In this document: piece after piece, positions 8,526 through 16,144 of the stretch
How positions within the stretch are numbered: the stretch's first letter is position 1
Layout of the letters: the number at the start of each line of letters is the position of its first letter
Source of the DNA: Cupriavidus basilensis
Lineage (GTDB): Bacteria > Pseudomonadota > Gammaproteobacteria > Burkholderiales > Burkholderiaceae
Direction of reading: 5' to 3'
Assembly: GCF_000876015.1 (NCBI RefSeq)
Contig: NZ_BBQM01000007.1
Span: 124,001-188,000, forward strand
Length of the DNA stretch: 64,000 nt
Notes under the pieces: generated by a model
Database searches by the model: none
Told to the model about the DNA's origin: nothing
What the model saw: only the letters and a program-made list of their open reading frames with translations
Position numbers and translations under genes: made by a program

Positions 8526-9409
8526 CACTTCTCCCTCCCGAACAGCCCGGCCGGGCGCAGCATCAGCACGATCACCATGATGAAGAACACCACCGTGGAC
8601 GACGCTTCGGGGTAGAACACCTTGGTCAGCCCCTCGATCACGCCCAGCCCCAGGCCGGTGAGGATCGAGCCCATGATCGAGCCCATGCCGCCGATCACCA
8701 CCACGGCGAACACGATGATGATCAGGTTCTGCCCCATCAGCGGCGAGATCTGGATCACCGGCGCGGCCAGCACGCCCGCGAACGCCGCCAGCGCCACGCC
8801 GAAGCCGTAGGTCAGCGTCACCATCAGCGGCACGTTGACGCCGAACGCCTCCACCAGCTTGGGGTTTTCGGTGCCGGCGCGCAGGTAGGCGCCGAGCTTG
8901 GTCTTCTCGATCAGGAACCACGTGGCGAAGCACACCGCCAGCGACGCCACCACCACCCAGGCGCGGTAGTTGGGCAGGATCATGAAGCCGAGGTCGGTGG
9001 CGCCGGAGAGCAGTTCCGGCGTCGAGTACGGCAGGCCGGACACGCCGTAGATCGAGCGGAAGATGCCTTCGATCACCAGCGTGATGCCCAGCGTGAGCAG
9101 CAGGCCGTAGATGTGGTCGAGCTTGTAGATCCAGCGCAGCATGGTGCGCTCGATCACCACCCCGAGCAGCGCCACCACCAGCGGCGACAGCACCAGCATC
9201 ACCCAGTAGTTGAGCTCGAAGTAGTTCATGCCCATCCAGGCCAGCACCGCGCCCAGCATGAACAGCGCCCCGTGGGCGAAATTGATGACGTTGAGCAGGC
9301 CGAAGATCACCGCCAGGCCAAGGCTCAGCATCGCGTAGAAAGCACCGTTGACCAGCCCCAGCAGCAACTGGGACAGCATGGCGGGCAAGGGAATACCGAA
9401 GATGTCCAT
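8525..9409 (-). CDS. livH: HAAT-family ABC transporter permease LivH (system 2)
   Basis: 294-residue inner-membrane permease. Diagnostic segments are LLLGLVNGAFYAMLSLGLAVIFGLLNVINFAHGALFMLGA near the N-terminus (the LivH N-F-A-H-G motif) and VVVIGGMGSIMGSILTGLGLGVIEGL near the C-terminus. Eight or so helices, normal length. It overlaps livM by one base and lies 132 bases after livK. The start at 9409 (MDIFGIPLPAML) has a weak ribosome-binding site but no other suitable start precedes the first helix. Confidence 0.9.
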   Translation of the reverse strand: MDIFGIPLPAMLSQLLLGLVNGAFYAMLSLGLAVIFGLLNVINFAHGALFMLGAVLAWMGMNYFELNYWVMLVLSPLVVALLGVVIERTMLRWIYKLDHIYGLLLTLGITLVIEGIFRSIYGVSGLPYSTPELLSGATDLGFMILPNYRAWVVVASLAVCFATWFLIEKTKLGAYLRAGTENPKLVEAFGVNVPLMVTLTYGFGVALAAFAGVLAAPVIQISPLMGQNLIIIVFAVVVIGGMGSIMGSILTGLGLGVIEGLTKVFYPEASSTVVFFIMVIVLMLRPAGLFGREK

Positions 9410-9541
9410 CGCGGGCGTTACCGTTCGCGCGCCGGCCGGGAGGCGCGATGGCCTCCCGCGCGGGCGCAGTCAGATGAAGCGAAGCCGCGGCGCCCGCAAC
9501 CCGGGCCGCCGCGGCGGGGACAGCACTCGCAGCTCAGGCGC

Positions 9542-10750
9542 TCACTTCTTCAGCAGCGCGCACTTCGATTCCGCCACCGTGGTGAAGGCCTGGTCGCCCG
9601 GGATGGTGGCGGCCACCTTCAGGTAGTCCCACGGCTTCTTCGACTCCGCCGGCGACTTCACCTGCATCAGGTACATGTCGTGGATGGCGCGGCCGTCCTG
9701 GCGGATGTAGCCCTTGGTGTAGAAGTCGTCGATCTTGGCCTTCTTCAGCTCGGCCATGACCTTGTCCGGATCGTCCGTCTTGGCCGTCTCCACCGCCCTC
9801 AGGTAGGTGCGGATGGCGGAGTAGTCGGCGGCCTGCAGGCTGCTCGGCATCTTCTTGGTCTTGCCGAAGAAGCGCGTGGCGAACTTGCGCGTCTCGTCGT
9901 TCATGTCCCAGTACCAGCTGTCGGTCATCAGCAGGCCTTCGGTGTTCTTCAGCCCCAGGCTGTGCACGTCGTTGATGAACATCAGCAGCCCGGCGATCTT
10001 CATCGACTTGGTGATGCCGAATTCCTTGGCCGCCTTGATCGCGTTGATGGTGTCGCCGCCGGCATTGGCCAGGCCCAGGATCTGCGCCTTGGACGACTGC
10101 GCCTGCAGCAGGAACGAGGAGAAGTCGGATGCGTTGAGCGGATGGCGCACCTGGCCCACCACGGTGCCGCCGTTGGCCTTCACCACCGCCGCGGTGTCCT
10201 GCTCGAGCGAGTGGCCGAACGCGTAGTCGGCGGTCAGGAAGAACCACGACTTGCCGCCCTGCTTGACCACCGCGCTGCCGGTGCCCTTGGCCAGCGCCAC
10301 CGTGTCGTATGCGTAGTGCACCGTGTACGGCGAGCACTCCTCGTTGGTCAGGCGCGCCGAGCCGGCGCCGATGTTGAAGTAGACCTTCTTCTTCTCCGCC
10401 GCCACCTTGGCCATCGCCAGGCCGGTGGCGGAGTTGGTGCCGCCGAGCAGCATGTCCAGGCCCTGCTGGTCCATCCATTCGCGCGCCTTCGAGGCGGCGA
10501 TGTCGGCCTTGTTCTGGTGATCGGCCGAGACCAGCTCGATCGGCTTGCCCAGCGCCTTGCCGCCCGCGTCCTCGATCGCCATCTTGATGGCTTCGAGGCC
10601 GGCCGGGCCGTCGATGTCGGCATACAGGCCCGACATGTCGGTGATGTAGCCGATCTTGACCGTATCGCCCGAAACCTGTGCCGAGGCCGAGCCCGTTGCC
10701 ACGCCCGTTACGATGGCCGCCAGAGCAGCCGCCAGCCGAGTCATTTTCAT
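9542..10750 (-). CDS. livK: Periplasmic substrate-binding protein of HAAT ABC transporter (LivK-like, system 2)
   Basis: 402-residue periplasmic binding protein. Signal peptide MKMTRLAAALAAIVTGVATG...ASA, then mature QVSGDTVKIGYITDMSGLYADIDG, matching Peripla_BP_6 proteins of the HAAT family. The region MLLGGTNSATGLAMAKVAAEKK and the Trp/Tyr-rich MTDSWYWDMNDETRKFA are typical of a subfamily often found beside livHMGF in beta-proteobacteria with unproved ligand. Start 10750 is preceded by AAGGAGACA (a second ATG two codons downstream is less likely). It lies between livF and livH in the operon. Confidence 0.88.
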   Translation of the reverse strand: MKMTRLAAALAAIVTGVATGSASAQVSGDTVKIGYITDMSGLYADIDGPAGLEAIKMAIEDAGGKALGKPIELVSADHQNKADIAASKAREWMDQQGLDMLLGGTNSATGLAMAKVAAEKKKVYFNIGAGSARLTNEECSPYTVHYAYDTVALAKGTGSAVVKQGGKSWFFLTADYAFGHSLEQDTAAVVKANGGTVVGQVRHPLNASDFSSFLLQAQSSKAQILGLANAGGDTINAIKAAKEFGITKSMKIAGLLMFINDVHSLGLKNTEGLLMTDSWYWDMNDETRKFATRFFGKTKKMPSSLQAADYSAIRTYLRAVETAKTDDPDKVMAELKKAKIDDFYTKGYIRQDGRAIHDMYLMQVKSPAESKKPWDYLKVAATIPGDQAFTTVAESKCALLKK

Positions 10751-10841
10751 TACCTGTCTCCTTAGTTTCGGCGGCACTTGTCGCCACCCGTTCCTGCCCT
10801 GAAACAAATGCCCGCGATGCCCGCGCGCGGCGCGCGCCGCA

Positions 10842-11579
10842 TCAGACCCCGAGCAGCTCGTTGAGCACCGGCATCTTGGCCTGCAGTTCCGCCGCGGCGA
10901 AACGCTCGACGATGGTGCCGTGCTCCATCACGTAAAAGCGGTCGGCCAGCGGCGCGGCGAAGCGGAAGTTCTGCTCCACCATCACCACCGTGTAGCCCTT
11001 CTTCTTGAGCATCAGGATCATGCGCGCCAGCGCCTGCACGATCACCGGCGCGAGGCCCTCGGAGATCTCGTCGAGCAGCAGCAGGTTGGCGCCGGTGCGC
11101 AGGATGCGCCCCACCGCCAGCATCTGCTGCTCGCCGCCCGACAGGCGCGTGCCCTGGCTCTGGCGGCGCTCCTTGAGGTTGGGGAACATCTCGTAGATCT
11201 CGGCCTCGCTCATGCCGGCGCCGCCATTGCCGCCGCCCTTGCCCTTGAGCAACGGCGGCAGCATCAGGTTCTCCTCGCACGACAGGCTGGCGAAGATGCC
11301 GCGCTCCTCCGGGCAGTAGCCGATGCCGCAATGCGCGATCTTGTGCGTGGGCATGCCGATGGTCTCGGTGCCGTTGACGCGGATCGAGCCCTTGCGCTGG
11401 CCGGTCAGGCCCATGATGGCGCGCAGCGTGGTGGTGCGCCCGGCGCCGTTGCGGCCCAGCAGCGTGACCACCTCGCCGCGGTTCACGGTCAGGTCCACGC
11501 CGTGCAGGATGTGCGATTCGCCGTACCAGGCGTGCAGGTCCTTGATTTCGAGTGCGGGCGTCGCCGATGTTGTGCTCAT
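10842..11579 (-). CDS. livF: ABC transporter ATPase LivF (system 2), Walker A Lys replaced by Arg
   Basis: 245-residue ATP-binding subunit. The P-loop reads GRNGAGRTTT (residues 42-51) with Arg48 where the family normally has the catalytic Lys; the codon is CGC and the surrounding sequence is unambiguous. The signature LSGGEQQ, Walker B LLLLDEISEGL and H-loop VEQNF are otherwise normal, and the glutamate after the Asp of Walker B is kept. HAAT transporters use LivF and LivG as a heterodimer, so the partner LivG (normal GPNGAGKTT) could carry most of the activity. Start at 11579 follows GAGGA. It sits nine bases downstream of livG. Confidence 0.9.
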   Translation of the reverse strand: MSTTSATPALEIKDLHAWYGESHILHGVDLTVNRGEVVTLLGRNGAGRTTTLRAIMGLTGQRKGSIRVNGTETIGMPTHKIAHCGIGYCPEERGIFASLSCEENLMLPPLLKGKGGGNGGAGMSEAEIYEMFPNLKERRQSQGTRLSGGEQQMLAVGRILRTGANLLLLDEISEGLAPVIVQALARMILMLKKKGYTVVMVEQNFRFAAPLADRFYVMEHGTIVERFAAAELQAKMPVLNELLGV

Positions 11580-11588
11580 GCGGATTCC

Positions 11589-12365
11589 TCAGTGCGCGCC
11601 CTGCAGCTCGGCCTCGACGGTGCCCATGTAGGCTTCCATCACGCGCGGGTCCTTCGACACCTCCGCGTAGGGCCCCTCGGCGAGAATCGCGCCGCGCTGC
11701 AATACGGTGATCTTGTCGGCGATCGACGACACCACGTTCATGTTGTGCTCGACCATCAGGATGGTGCGCCCGGCCGCCACCTGGCGGATCAGCTCGGTGA
11801 CGCGCGCCACGTCCTCGTGGCCCATGCCCTGCGTGGGCTCGTCCAGCAGCATCAGCTCCGGCTCCATCGCCAGCGTGGTGGCGATCTCGAGCGCGCGCTT
11901 GCGGCCGTACGGCAGGTTGACGGTGACGATCTGCGCGGCGTCGGCCAGGCCGACCTGCTCGAGCAGGTCCATGCTGCGCTCGTTGAGCACGTCGAGCGTG
12001 CGCTCGCTGCGCCAGAAATGGTAGGACGTGCCGAGCTGGCGCTGCAGGCCGATGCGCACGTTCTCCAGCACCGTCAGGTGCGGGAACACCGCCGAGATCT
12101 GGAACGAGCGGATCACGCCGCGCCGCGCGATCTGCGCGGGCGCTTCGCGCGTGATGTCGATGCCGTTGAAGAGAATGGTCCCCGTGGTCGGCTCGAGGAA
12201 CTTCGTCAGCAGGTTGAAGCATGTCGTCTTGCCGGCGCCGTTGGGGCCGATCAAGGCATGGATGGAGCCGCGCCGCACCTTCAGGTTGACGTCGCTCACC
12301 GCGGTGAACCCCTTGAATTCCTTCGTGAGGTTCCGCGTCTCGAGGATCGTGTCTTGCTCGCTCAT
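11589..12365 (-). CDS. livG: HAAT-family ABC transporter ATPase LivG (system 2)
   Basis: 258-residue cytoplasmic ATPase. Walker A GPNGAGKTT near residue 38, signature-like region LPYGRKRALEIA (LivG-type, less canonical than LSGGQ), Walker B LMLLDEPTQGMG and H-loop VEHNMNVV are present. It has the extra helical segment RTFQ/RSFQ (here VIRSFQISAVFPHL) that distinguishes LivG from LivF. Start at 12365 is preceded by AGGAGACC. First gene of the five-gene operon livG-livF-livK-livH-livM, so its promoter must lie in the 380-base gap before it. Confidence 0.9.
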   Translation of the reverse strand: MSEQDTILETRNLTKEFKGFTAVSDVNLKVRRGSIHALIGPNGAGKTTCFNLLTKFLEPTTGTILFNGIDITREAPAQIARRGVIRSFQISAVFPHLTVLENVRIGLQRQLGTSYHFWRSERTLDVLNERSMDLLEQVGLADAAQIVTVNLPYGRKRALEIATTLAMEPELMLLDEPTQGMGHEDVARVTELIRQVAAGRTILMVEHNMNVVSSIADKITVLQRGAILAEGPYAEVSKDPRVMEAYMGTVEAELQGAH

Positions 12366-12746
12366 GGTCTCCTGCCCGCCCTCTTGTCGCGGCGCCGGCT
12401 TCTGGTCGGCACCGCCAAATGGTCAGAACCGTGGCGCTGTTTGCGCCACCACCGCACGAGTCACGCCAACCCAGTCGCGCTCCCCGTGGCTGTCGCGGCT
12501 TGCCGCGGCTTGTCTGCCGCTTATGCGCCGCTTGTCTTTCTTCGTTGCCGCCGATGCGGTCATGCACCCGCGCCACGCACCGGGCCTTCAACGCGCGACG
12601 CGCCCTGGGTAGGGCGCGCCAATGTGAGCGCTGCTGCACGGCATCTGGGCGTCTATTGTGTGCGTCTGCTGCGTCGCAAAACATCCGGGTTTGCACTGAT
12701 CATGAAACATGAACCAGATGTCAGGTCCGGCAGTCAGGTCCGGGGC
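12366..12746. other. Intergenic region upstream of livG (system 2)
   Basis: About 380 non-coding bases between livG and the 3' end of the GMC oxidoreductase gene, both on the minus strand. It should hold the livG promoter; the region 12640-12720 is relatively AT-rich (TATTGTGTGCG, GATCATGAAACATGAA) but I could not identify a firm -35/-10 pair. No terminator with a T-run was found for the upstream gene. Confidence 0.4.
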
Positions 12747-12757
12747 TCAGGTCCGTG
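12721..12757. repeat. Three tandem 13-bp repeats at the end of the GMC oxidoreductase gene
   Basis: TCAGGTCCG occurs at 12721, 12734 and 12747, exactly 13 bases apart, with partly diverged 4-base spacers. The third copy contains the stop codon of the oxidoreductase gene (TCA at 12747-12749 on the plus strand). Probably a local slippage duplication of the gene end. Confidence 0.6.
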
Positions 12758-14459
12758 CCGCCGCGCCGCCCTTCGCATGGAGCGCGTCGGGCACGCCGGC
12801 CGCGGTAACGGCGCCGGCCGCAGCCGCGCCCGTCACCGCCGTGCCGCCGATGCGCCGGCGGCGGTCCTCGCGGATCATGTCGCTGGCGCGCTCGGCGATC
12901 ATGATGGTCGGCGAGTTGGTGTTGCCCGACGTGATCAGCGGCATCACCGACGCATCCACCACGCGCAGCCCGTCGACGCCGATCACGCGCAGGCGCTGAT
13001 CCACCACCGCGTCCGGGTCGTCCGCGCGCCCCATGCGGCAGGTGCCGACCGGGTGGAAGATGGTGGTGCCGATCTCGCCGGCGGCCTGCGCCAGCTGCGC
13101 GTCGGTCTCGAAGGCCGGGCCCGGCAGCCATTCCTGCGGCTTGTACGGCGCCAGCGCCGGCGCGGCCACGATGCGCCGCGTCAGCCGCAGCGAGTCCGCG
13201 GCCACCTTGCGGTCTTCTTCGGTGGCGAGGTAGTTGGGCTCGATCAGCGGCGCCTTGCGGAAATCGGCGTCGCCGATGTGCACGCTGCCGCGCGAGGTCG
13301 GGCGCAGATTGCACACGCTCGCGGTGAACGCGTTGAAGCGGTGCAGCGGATCGCCGAACTTGTCGAGCGACAGCGGCTGCACGTGGTACTCCAGGTTGGC
13401 GCGCGCCTGCGTGGCGTCCGAGCGCGCGAACGCGCCCAGCTGCGACGGCGCCATGCTCATCGGCCCGCTCTGGTTGATCGCGTACTGCAGGCCGATGCCG
13501 AGCTTGCCCCACCAGCTTGCCGCGCGCGTGTTGAGCGTGCGCACGCCCTCCACCTTGACCACGGTGCGCAGCTGCAGGTGGTCCTGCAGGTTCTCGCCCA
13601 CGCCCGGCAGCGCATGGCGCACCGCGATGCCGAGCGCGCCCAGGCGCTCGGGCTGGCCGATGCCGGACAGCTCCAGCAGCTGCGGCGAATTGACCGCGCC
13701 GGCCGCGAGGATGACTTCCTCGCGCGCCGCGGCCGCATGCGCGGCGCCGCCGCCCAGATAGGCCACGCCGCTGCAGCGGCGGGCGTCGAAGTTCAGCGCG
13801 CTGACCTGCGCGCCGGTGATGATGGTCAGGTTGGGCCGCTCGGCCGCGCGCCGCAGGAAGGCCTTGGCGGTGTTCCAGCGGATGCCGCGGCGCTGGTTGA
13901 CCTCGAAGTAGCCCACGCCGAAGTTGTCGCCGCGGTTGAAGTCGTCGGTGCGCGGGATGCCGGCCTGCCCGGCCGCGTCGATGAAGCGCTCCAGGATGTC
14001 CCAGCGCAGCCGCTGGCCCTCCACGCGCCATTCGCCGCCGGCGCCGTGGAACGCGCTGGCGCCGCGGTGATGGTCCTCGCTGCGCTTGAACAGCGGCAGC
14101 ACGTTGTCCCAGCGCCAGCCGTCGTCGCCGGTCAGGCGCGCCCAGTCGTCGTAGTCCTCGCGCTGGCCGCGCATGTAGATCATGCCGTTGATCGACGACG
14201 AGCCGCCCAGCACGCGCCCGCGCGGATAACCGAGCGCGCGGCCGTTGAGCCCGGCCTGCGCGGTGGTGCGGTACATCCAGTCGGTGCGCGGGTTGCCGAT
14301 GCAGTACAGGTAGCCCACCGGGATGTGAATCCAGTGATAGTCGTCGCGCCCGCCCGCCTCGAGCAGCAGCACGCTCACGTCGGGGTCCTGGGTCAGGCGG
14401 TTGGCCAGCACGCAGCCGGCCGATCCCGCGCCGACGATGATGTAGTCGTAAGTCTCCAT
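12747..14459 (-). CDS. GMC-family FAD oxidoreductase (choline/alcohol dehydrogenase-like)
   Basis: 570-residue flavoprotein. The N-terminal dinucleotide-binding motif YIIVGAGSAGCVLANRL (residues 6-22), the GMC signature 1 segment GRVLGGSSSINGMIYMRG near residue 80, signature 2 EEVILAAGAVNSPQLLELSGIG near 255, and the C-terminal HPVGTCRMG and GNTNSPTIMIAERASDMI are all present; the last two hold the catalytic His and Asn region. It resembles BetA/AlkJ-type dehydrogenases that oxidise choline or primary alcohols with an electron carrier; the true substrate is open. A 35-residue Ala/Gly-rich tail after IRED is unusual and ends in the tandem repeat. It lies 117 bases after the hydrolase gene and may share its transcript. 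Confidence 0.88.
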   Translation of the reverse strand: METYDYIIVGAGSAGCVLANRLTQDPDVSVLLLEAGGRDDYHWIHIPVGYLYCIGNPRTDWMYRTTAQAGLNGRALGYPRGRVLGGSSSINGMIYMRGQREDYDDWARLTGDDGWRWDNVLPLFKRSEDHHRGASAFHGAGGEWRVEGQRLRWDILERFIDAAGQAGIPRTDDFNRGDNFGVGYFEVNQRRGIRWNTAKAFLRRAAERPNLTIITGAQVSALNFDARRCSGVAYLGGGAAHAAAAREEVILAAGAVNSPQLLELSGIGQPERLGALGIAVRHALPGVGENLQDHLQLRTVVKVEGVRTLNTRAASWWGKLGIGLQYAINQSGPMSMAPSQLGAFARSDATQARANLEYHVQPLSLDKFGDPLHRFNAFTASVCNLRPTSRGSVHIGDADFRKAPLIEPNYLATEEDRKVAADSLRLTRRIVAAPALAPYKPQEWLPGPAFETDAQLAQAAGEIGTTIFHPVGTCRMGRADDPDAVVDQRLRVIGVDGLRVVDASVMPLITSGNTNSPTIMIAERASDMIREDRRRRIGGTAVTGAAAAGAVTAAGVPDALHAKGGAAART

Positions 14460-14576
14460 GCTTTTGTCTTTGTCTGGCCTTGCGCCGCGGTTGCAATGGT
14501 TGAAGATGGGCCTGCGCCGGGGCGCGGCCTGCCGGTCTTGGGCCGTCGTGGCGCGCGATGGTTCACGCGCCCGCGG

Positions 14577-15560
14577 TCATGCCTGCGGTTGCAGGTGCTG
14601 GCGCAGCCAGCCGGCCAGCGCGGCGAACACCTCGCCGCGCAGCGGCTGCGCTTCGTTGAAGATCTCATGGTAGCCGCCGTCGAACCAGCGCATCTCGCGC
14701 AGGTCCGGCGGCGCGGCGTCGAAGAAGCGGCGGCTGCCGGCCGCGTCGACGATGCGGTCGGCACCGGGCACCAGCAGCAGCGCGGGGGCTTCGAGCAGCG
14801 GCGCGTCGGCCTGCGCCTGCGCCATGCCGCGCACGAAGGTCTCCAGCACGCCGGCGCTGATGGTGCCCTGCACCAGCGGGTCGGCGCGGTACTGCGCCAC
14901 CACCGCCGCGTCGTGCGACAGGTAGCGCGCCTCGATCGGATTGGGCACGCGCAGGTTCGGCGCCAGCGTCAGCAGCGCGCGGTGCAGCATCAGCATCGCG
15001 CCGGACAGGCGCAGCGCCAGCGCCGGCGACGACAGCACCAGCGCGCGCACCGGCCGCACGCGCGCGGTGGCGAAGCGCGCCGCCACCAGCCCGCCCATGC
15101 TGTGGCCCAGCAGGAACGGCAGTTCCTGCCATTGGCCCACGGCGGCGTCATGGATCTCGGCAAGGTCTTCGACGTAGATGTCGGGATGCGGCGCCACCAT
15201 GCGCGCGCCGCCGCTGGCGCCGTGGCCGCGCTGGTCGTAGGCGCGCACGCGCAGGCCCAGGCCGCACAGCAATTCGGCCACGTGCTGGTAGCGCCCGCAG
15301 TGCTCGGCCAGGCCGTGCACCAGCAGCAGCGAGCCGGTGGCTTCGGGGAACAGGGCGGGATCGGGCTGCCAGGTGCGCAGCAGCAGCTCGGTGCCGTCGC
15401 GCATGCGCTGGCGGCTCTCGGCGGGCACCAGCGGCCGCGCGGGCGCGCCCGCGTCCTGGCCCGCATCCGGGCCGGCGTACCCACCCGCGCCCGGCGCGGG
15501 CCGCGGCGCGCCGCCGGGCTCGGCGGGAACAGCAGGGACAGCGGTACTCGGTTGGTCCAT
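14577..15560 (-). CDS. Alpha/beta hydrolase, monoacylglycerol-lipase-like
   Basis: About 327 residues. After an Ala/Pro/Gly-rich N-tail (residues 1-50) the hydrolase domain begins RQRMRDGTELLLRTWQPD; LLLVHGLAEHCGRYQHVAE is the oxyanion HG motif typical of Hydrolase_4 (monoglyceride lipase/lysophospholipase) proteins, FLLGHSMGGLVAARFA is the nucleophile elbow (GHSMG), and the acid and base are probably in LLVPGADRIVD and DGGYHEIFNE (Asp and His). No signal peptide, so probably cytoplasmic. I chose the ATG at 15560 because GGAG lies nine bases upstream; an ATG five codons earlier is possible. Likely acts on lipid esters; its link with the GMC oxidoreductase downstream suggests alcohol or ester use, which is inference. 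Confidence 0.85.
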   Translation of the reverse strand: MDQPSTAVPAVPAEPGGAPRPAPGAGGYAGPDAGQDAGAPARPLVPAESRQRMRDGTELLLRTWQPDPALFPEATGSLLLVHGLAEHCGRYQHVAELLCGLGLRVRAYDQRGHGASGGARMVAPHPDIYVEDLAEIHDAAVGQWQELPFLLGHSMGGLVAARFATARVRPVRALVLSSPALALRLSGAMLMLHRALLTLAPNLRVPNPIEARYLSHDAAVVAQYRADPLVQGTISAGVLETFVRGMAQAQADAPLLEAPALLLVPGADRIVDAAGSRRFFDAAPPDLREMRWFDGGYHEIFNEAQPLRGEVFAALAGWLRQHLQPQA

Positions 15561-15625
15561 CCGGTTGGTCTCCATGTCCGTTCCGCTCGCGTTGCGCCCG
15601 CCGGCGCGCCTGTGCCGGGGCGTGG

Positions 15626-16144
15626 CTAGGCCGCCGCGCCGTGGCGGTGGCAGGATGGCAGCGCCATGTCGCCATCGCCGCCGCCATCGCCATCCGCGTC
15701 TCTGTCCGCTTCTCTGTCTGCTTCTCTGCCCGCTTTTCCGTCGACTTCGCCGTCGCCGAGCCGCGCCATGTCGGCCAGGATCGGGCAGTCCGGCCGGTGG
15801 TCGCCGCTGCACGCCTCGGCCAGTTGGCGCAGCGTGTCGCGCATGGCGGCCAGCTCGGCGATGCGCTGCTCCAGGTCCGCCACGTGGCGCAGGGTCAGCG
15901 CCTTGACGTCGGCGCTGGCGCGCGCGCGGTCGTGCCACAGCGACAGCAGGCCGCGGATCTCGTCCAGCGAGAACCCGAGATTACGGGCCCGCCGCACGAA
16001 GCGCAAGGTGTGCACCGCGCGCTCGTCGTAGCGGCGGTAGCCGCCCTCGCTGCGCGGCGGCGCCGCCACCAGGCCGATCGCTTCGTAGTGCCGGATCATC
16101 TTGGCGGACACGCCCGAGGCCTGTGCCGCATCGCCGATATTCAT
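15626..16144 (-). CDS. cueR: CueR-type MerR-family copper-responsive regulator
   Basis: 172-residue cytoplasmic transcription activator. N-terminal MerR helix-turn-helix ([25 protein letters not shown]), the [21 protein letters not shown] segment, a long dimerisation helix, and the metal-binding loop [12 protein letters not shown] (Cys spacing of C-x7-C, as in CueR-like sensors). The tail after this loop is an unusual low-complexity extension of Arg/Glu/Ala/Asp/Gly repeats ([20 protein letters not shown]) ending SCHRHGAAA, encoded by 12-bp tandem repeats at 15699-15734. The start ATG overlaps the copA stop (ATGA), so it is translated after copA. It should bind the two operators upstream of copA and copZ and so controls its own operon. 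Confidence 0.9.
   Translation of the reverse strand: MNIGDAAQASGVSAKMIRHYEAIGLVAAPPRSEGGYRRYDERAVHTLRFVRRARNLGFSLDEIRGLLSLWHDRARASADVKALTLRHVADLEQRIAELAAMRDTLRQLAEACSGDHRPDCPILADMARLGDGEVDGKAGREADREADRDADGDGGGDGDMALPSCHRHGAAA

Noticed and set aside
10920..15629. Very long plus-strand open frame (1569 codons)
   Set aside because: Runs antisense through livF, livG, the GMC oxidoreductase and the hydrolase; Arg/His/Gln-rich translation with no family pattern. An artefact of high GC at third positions.
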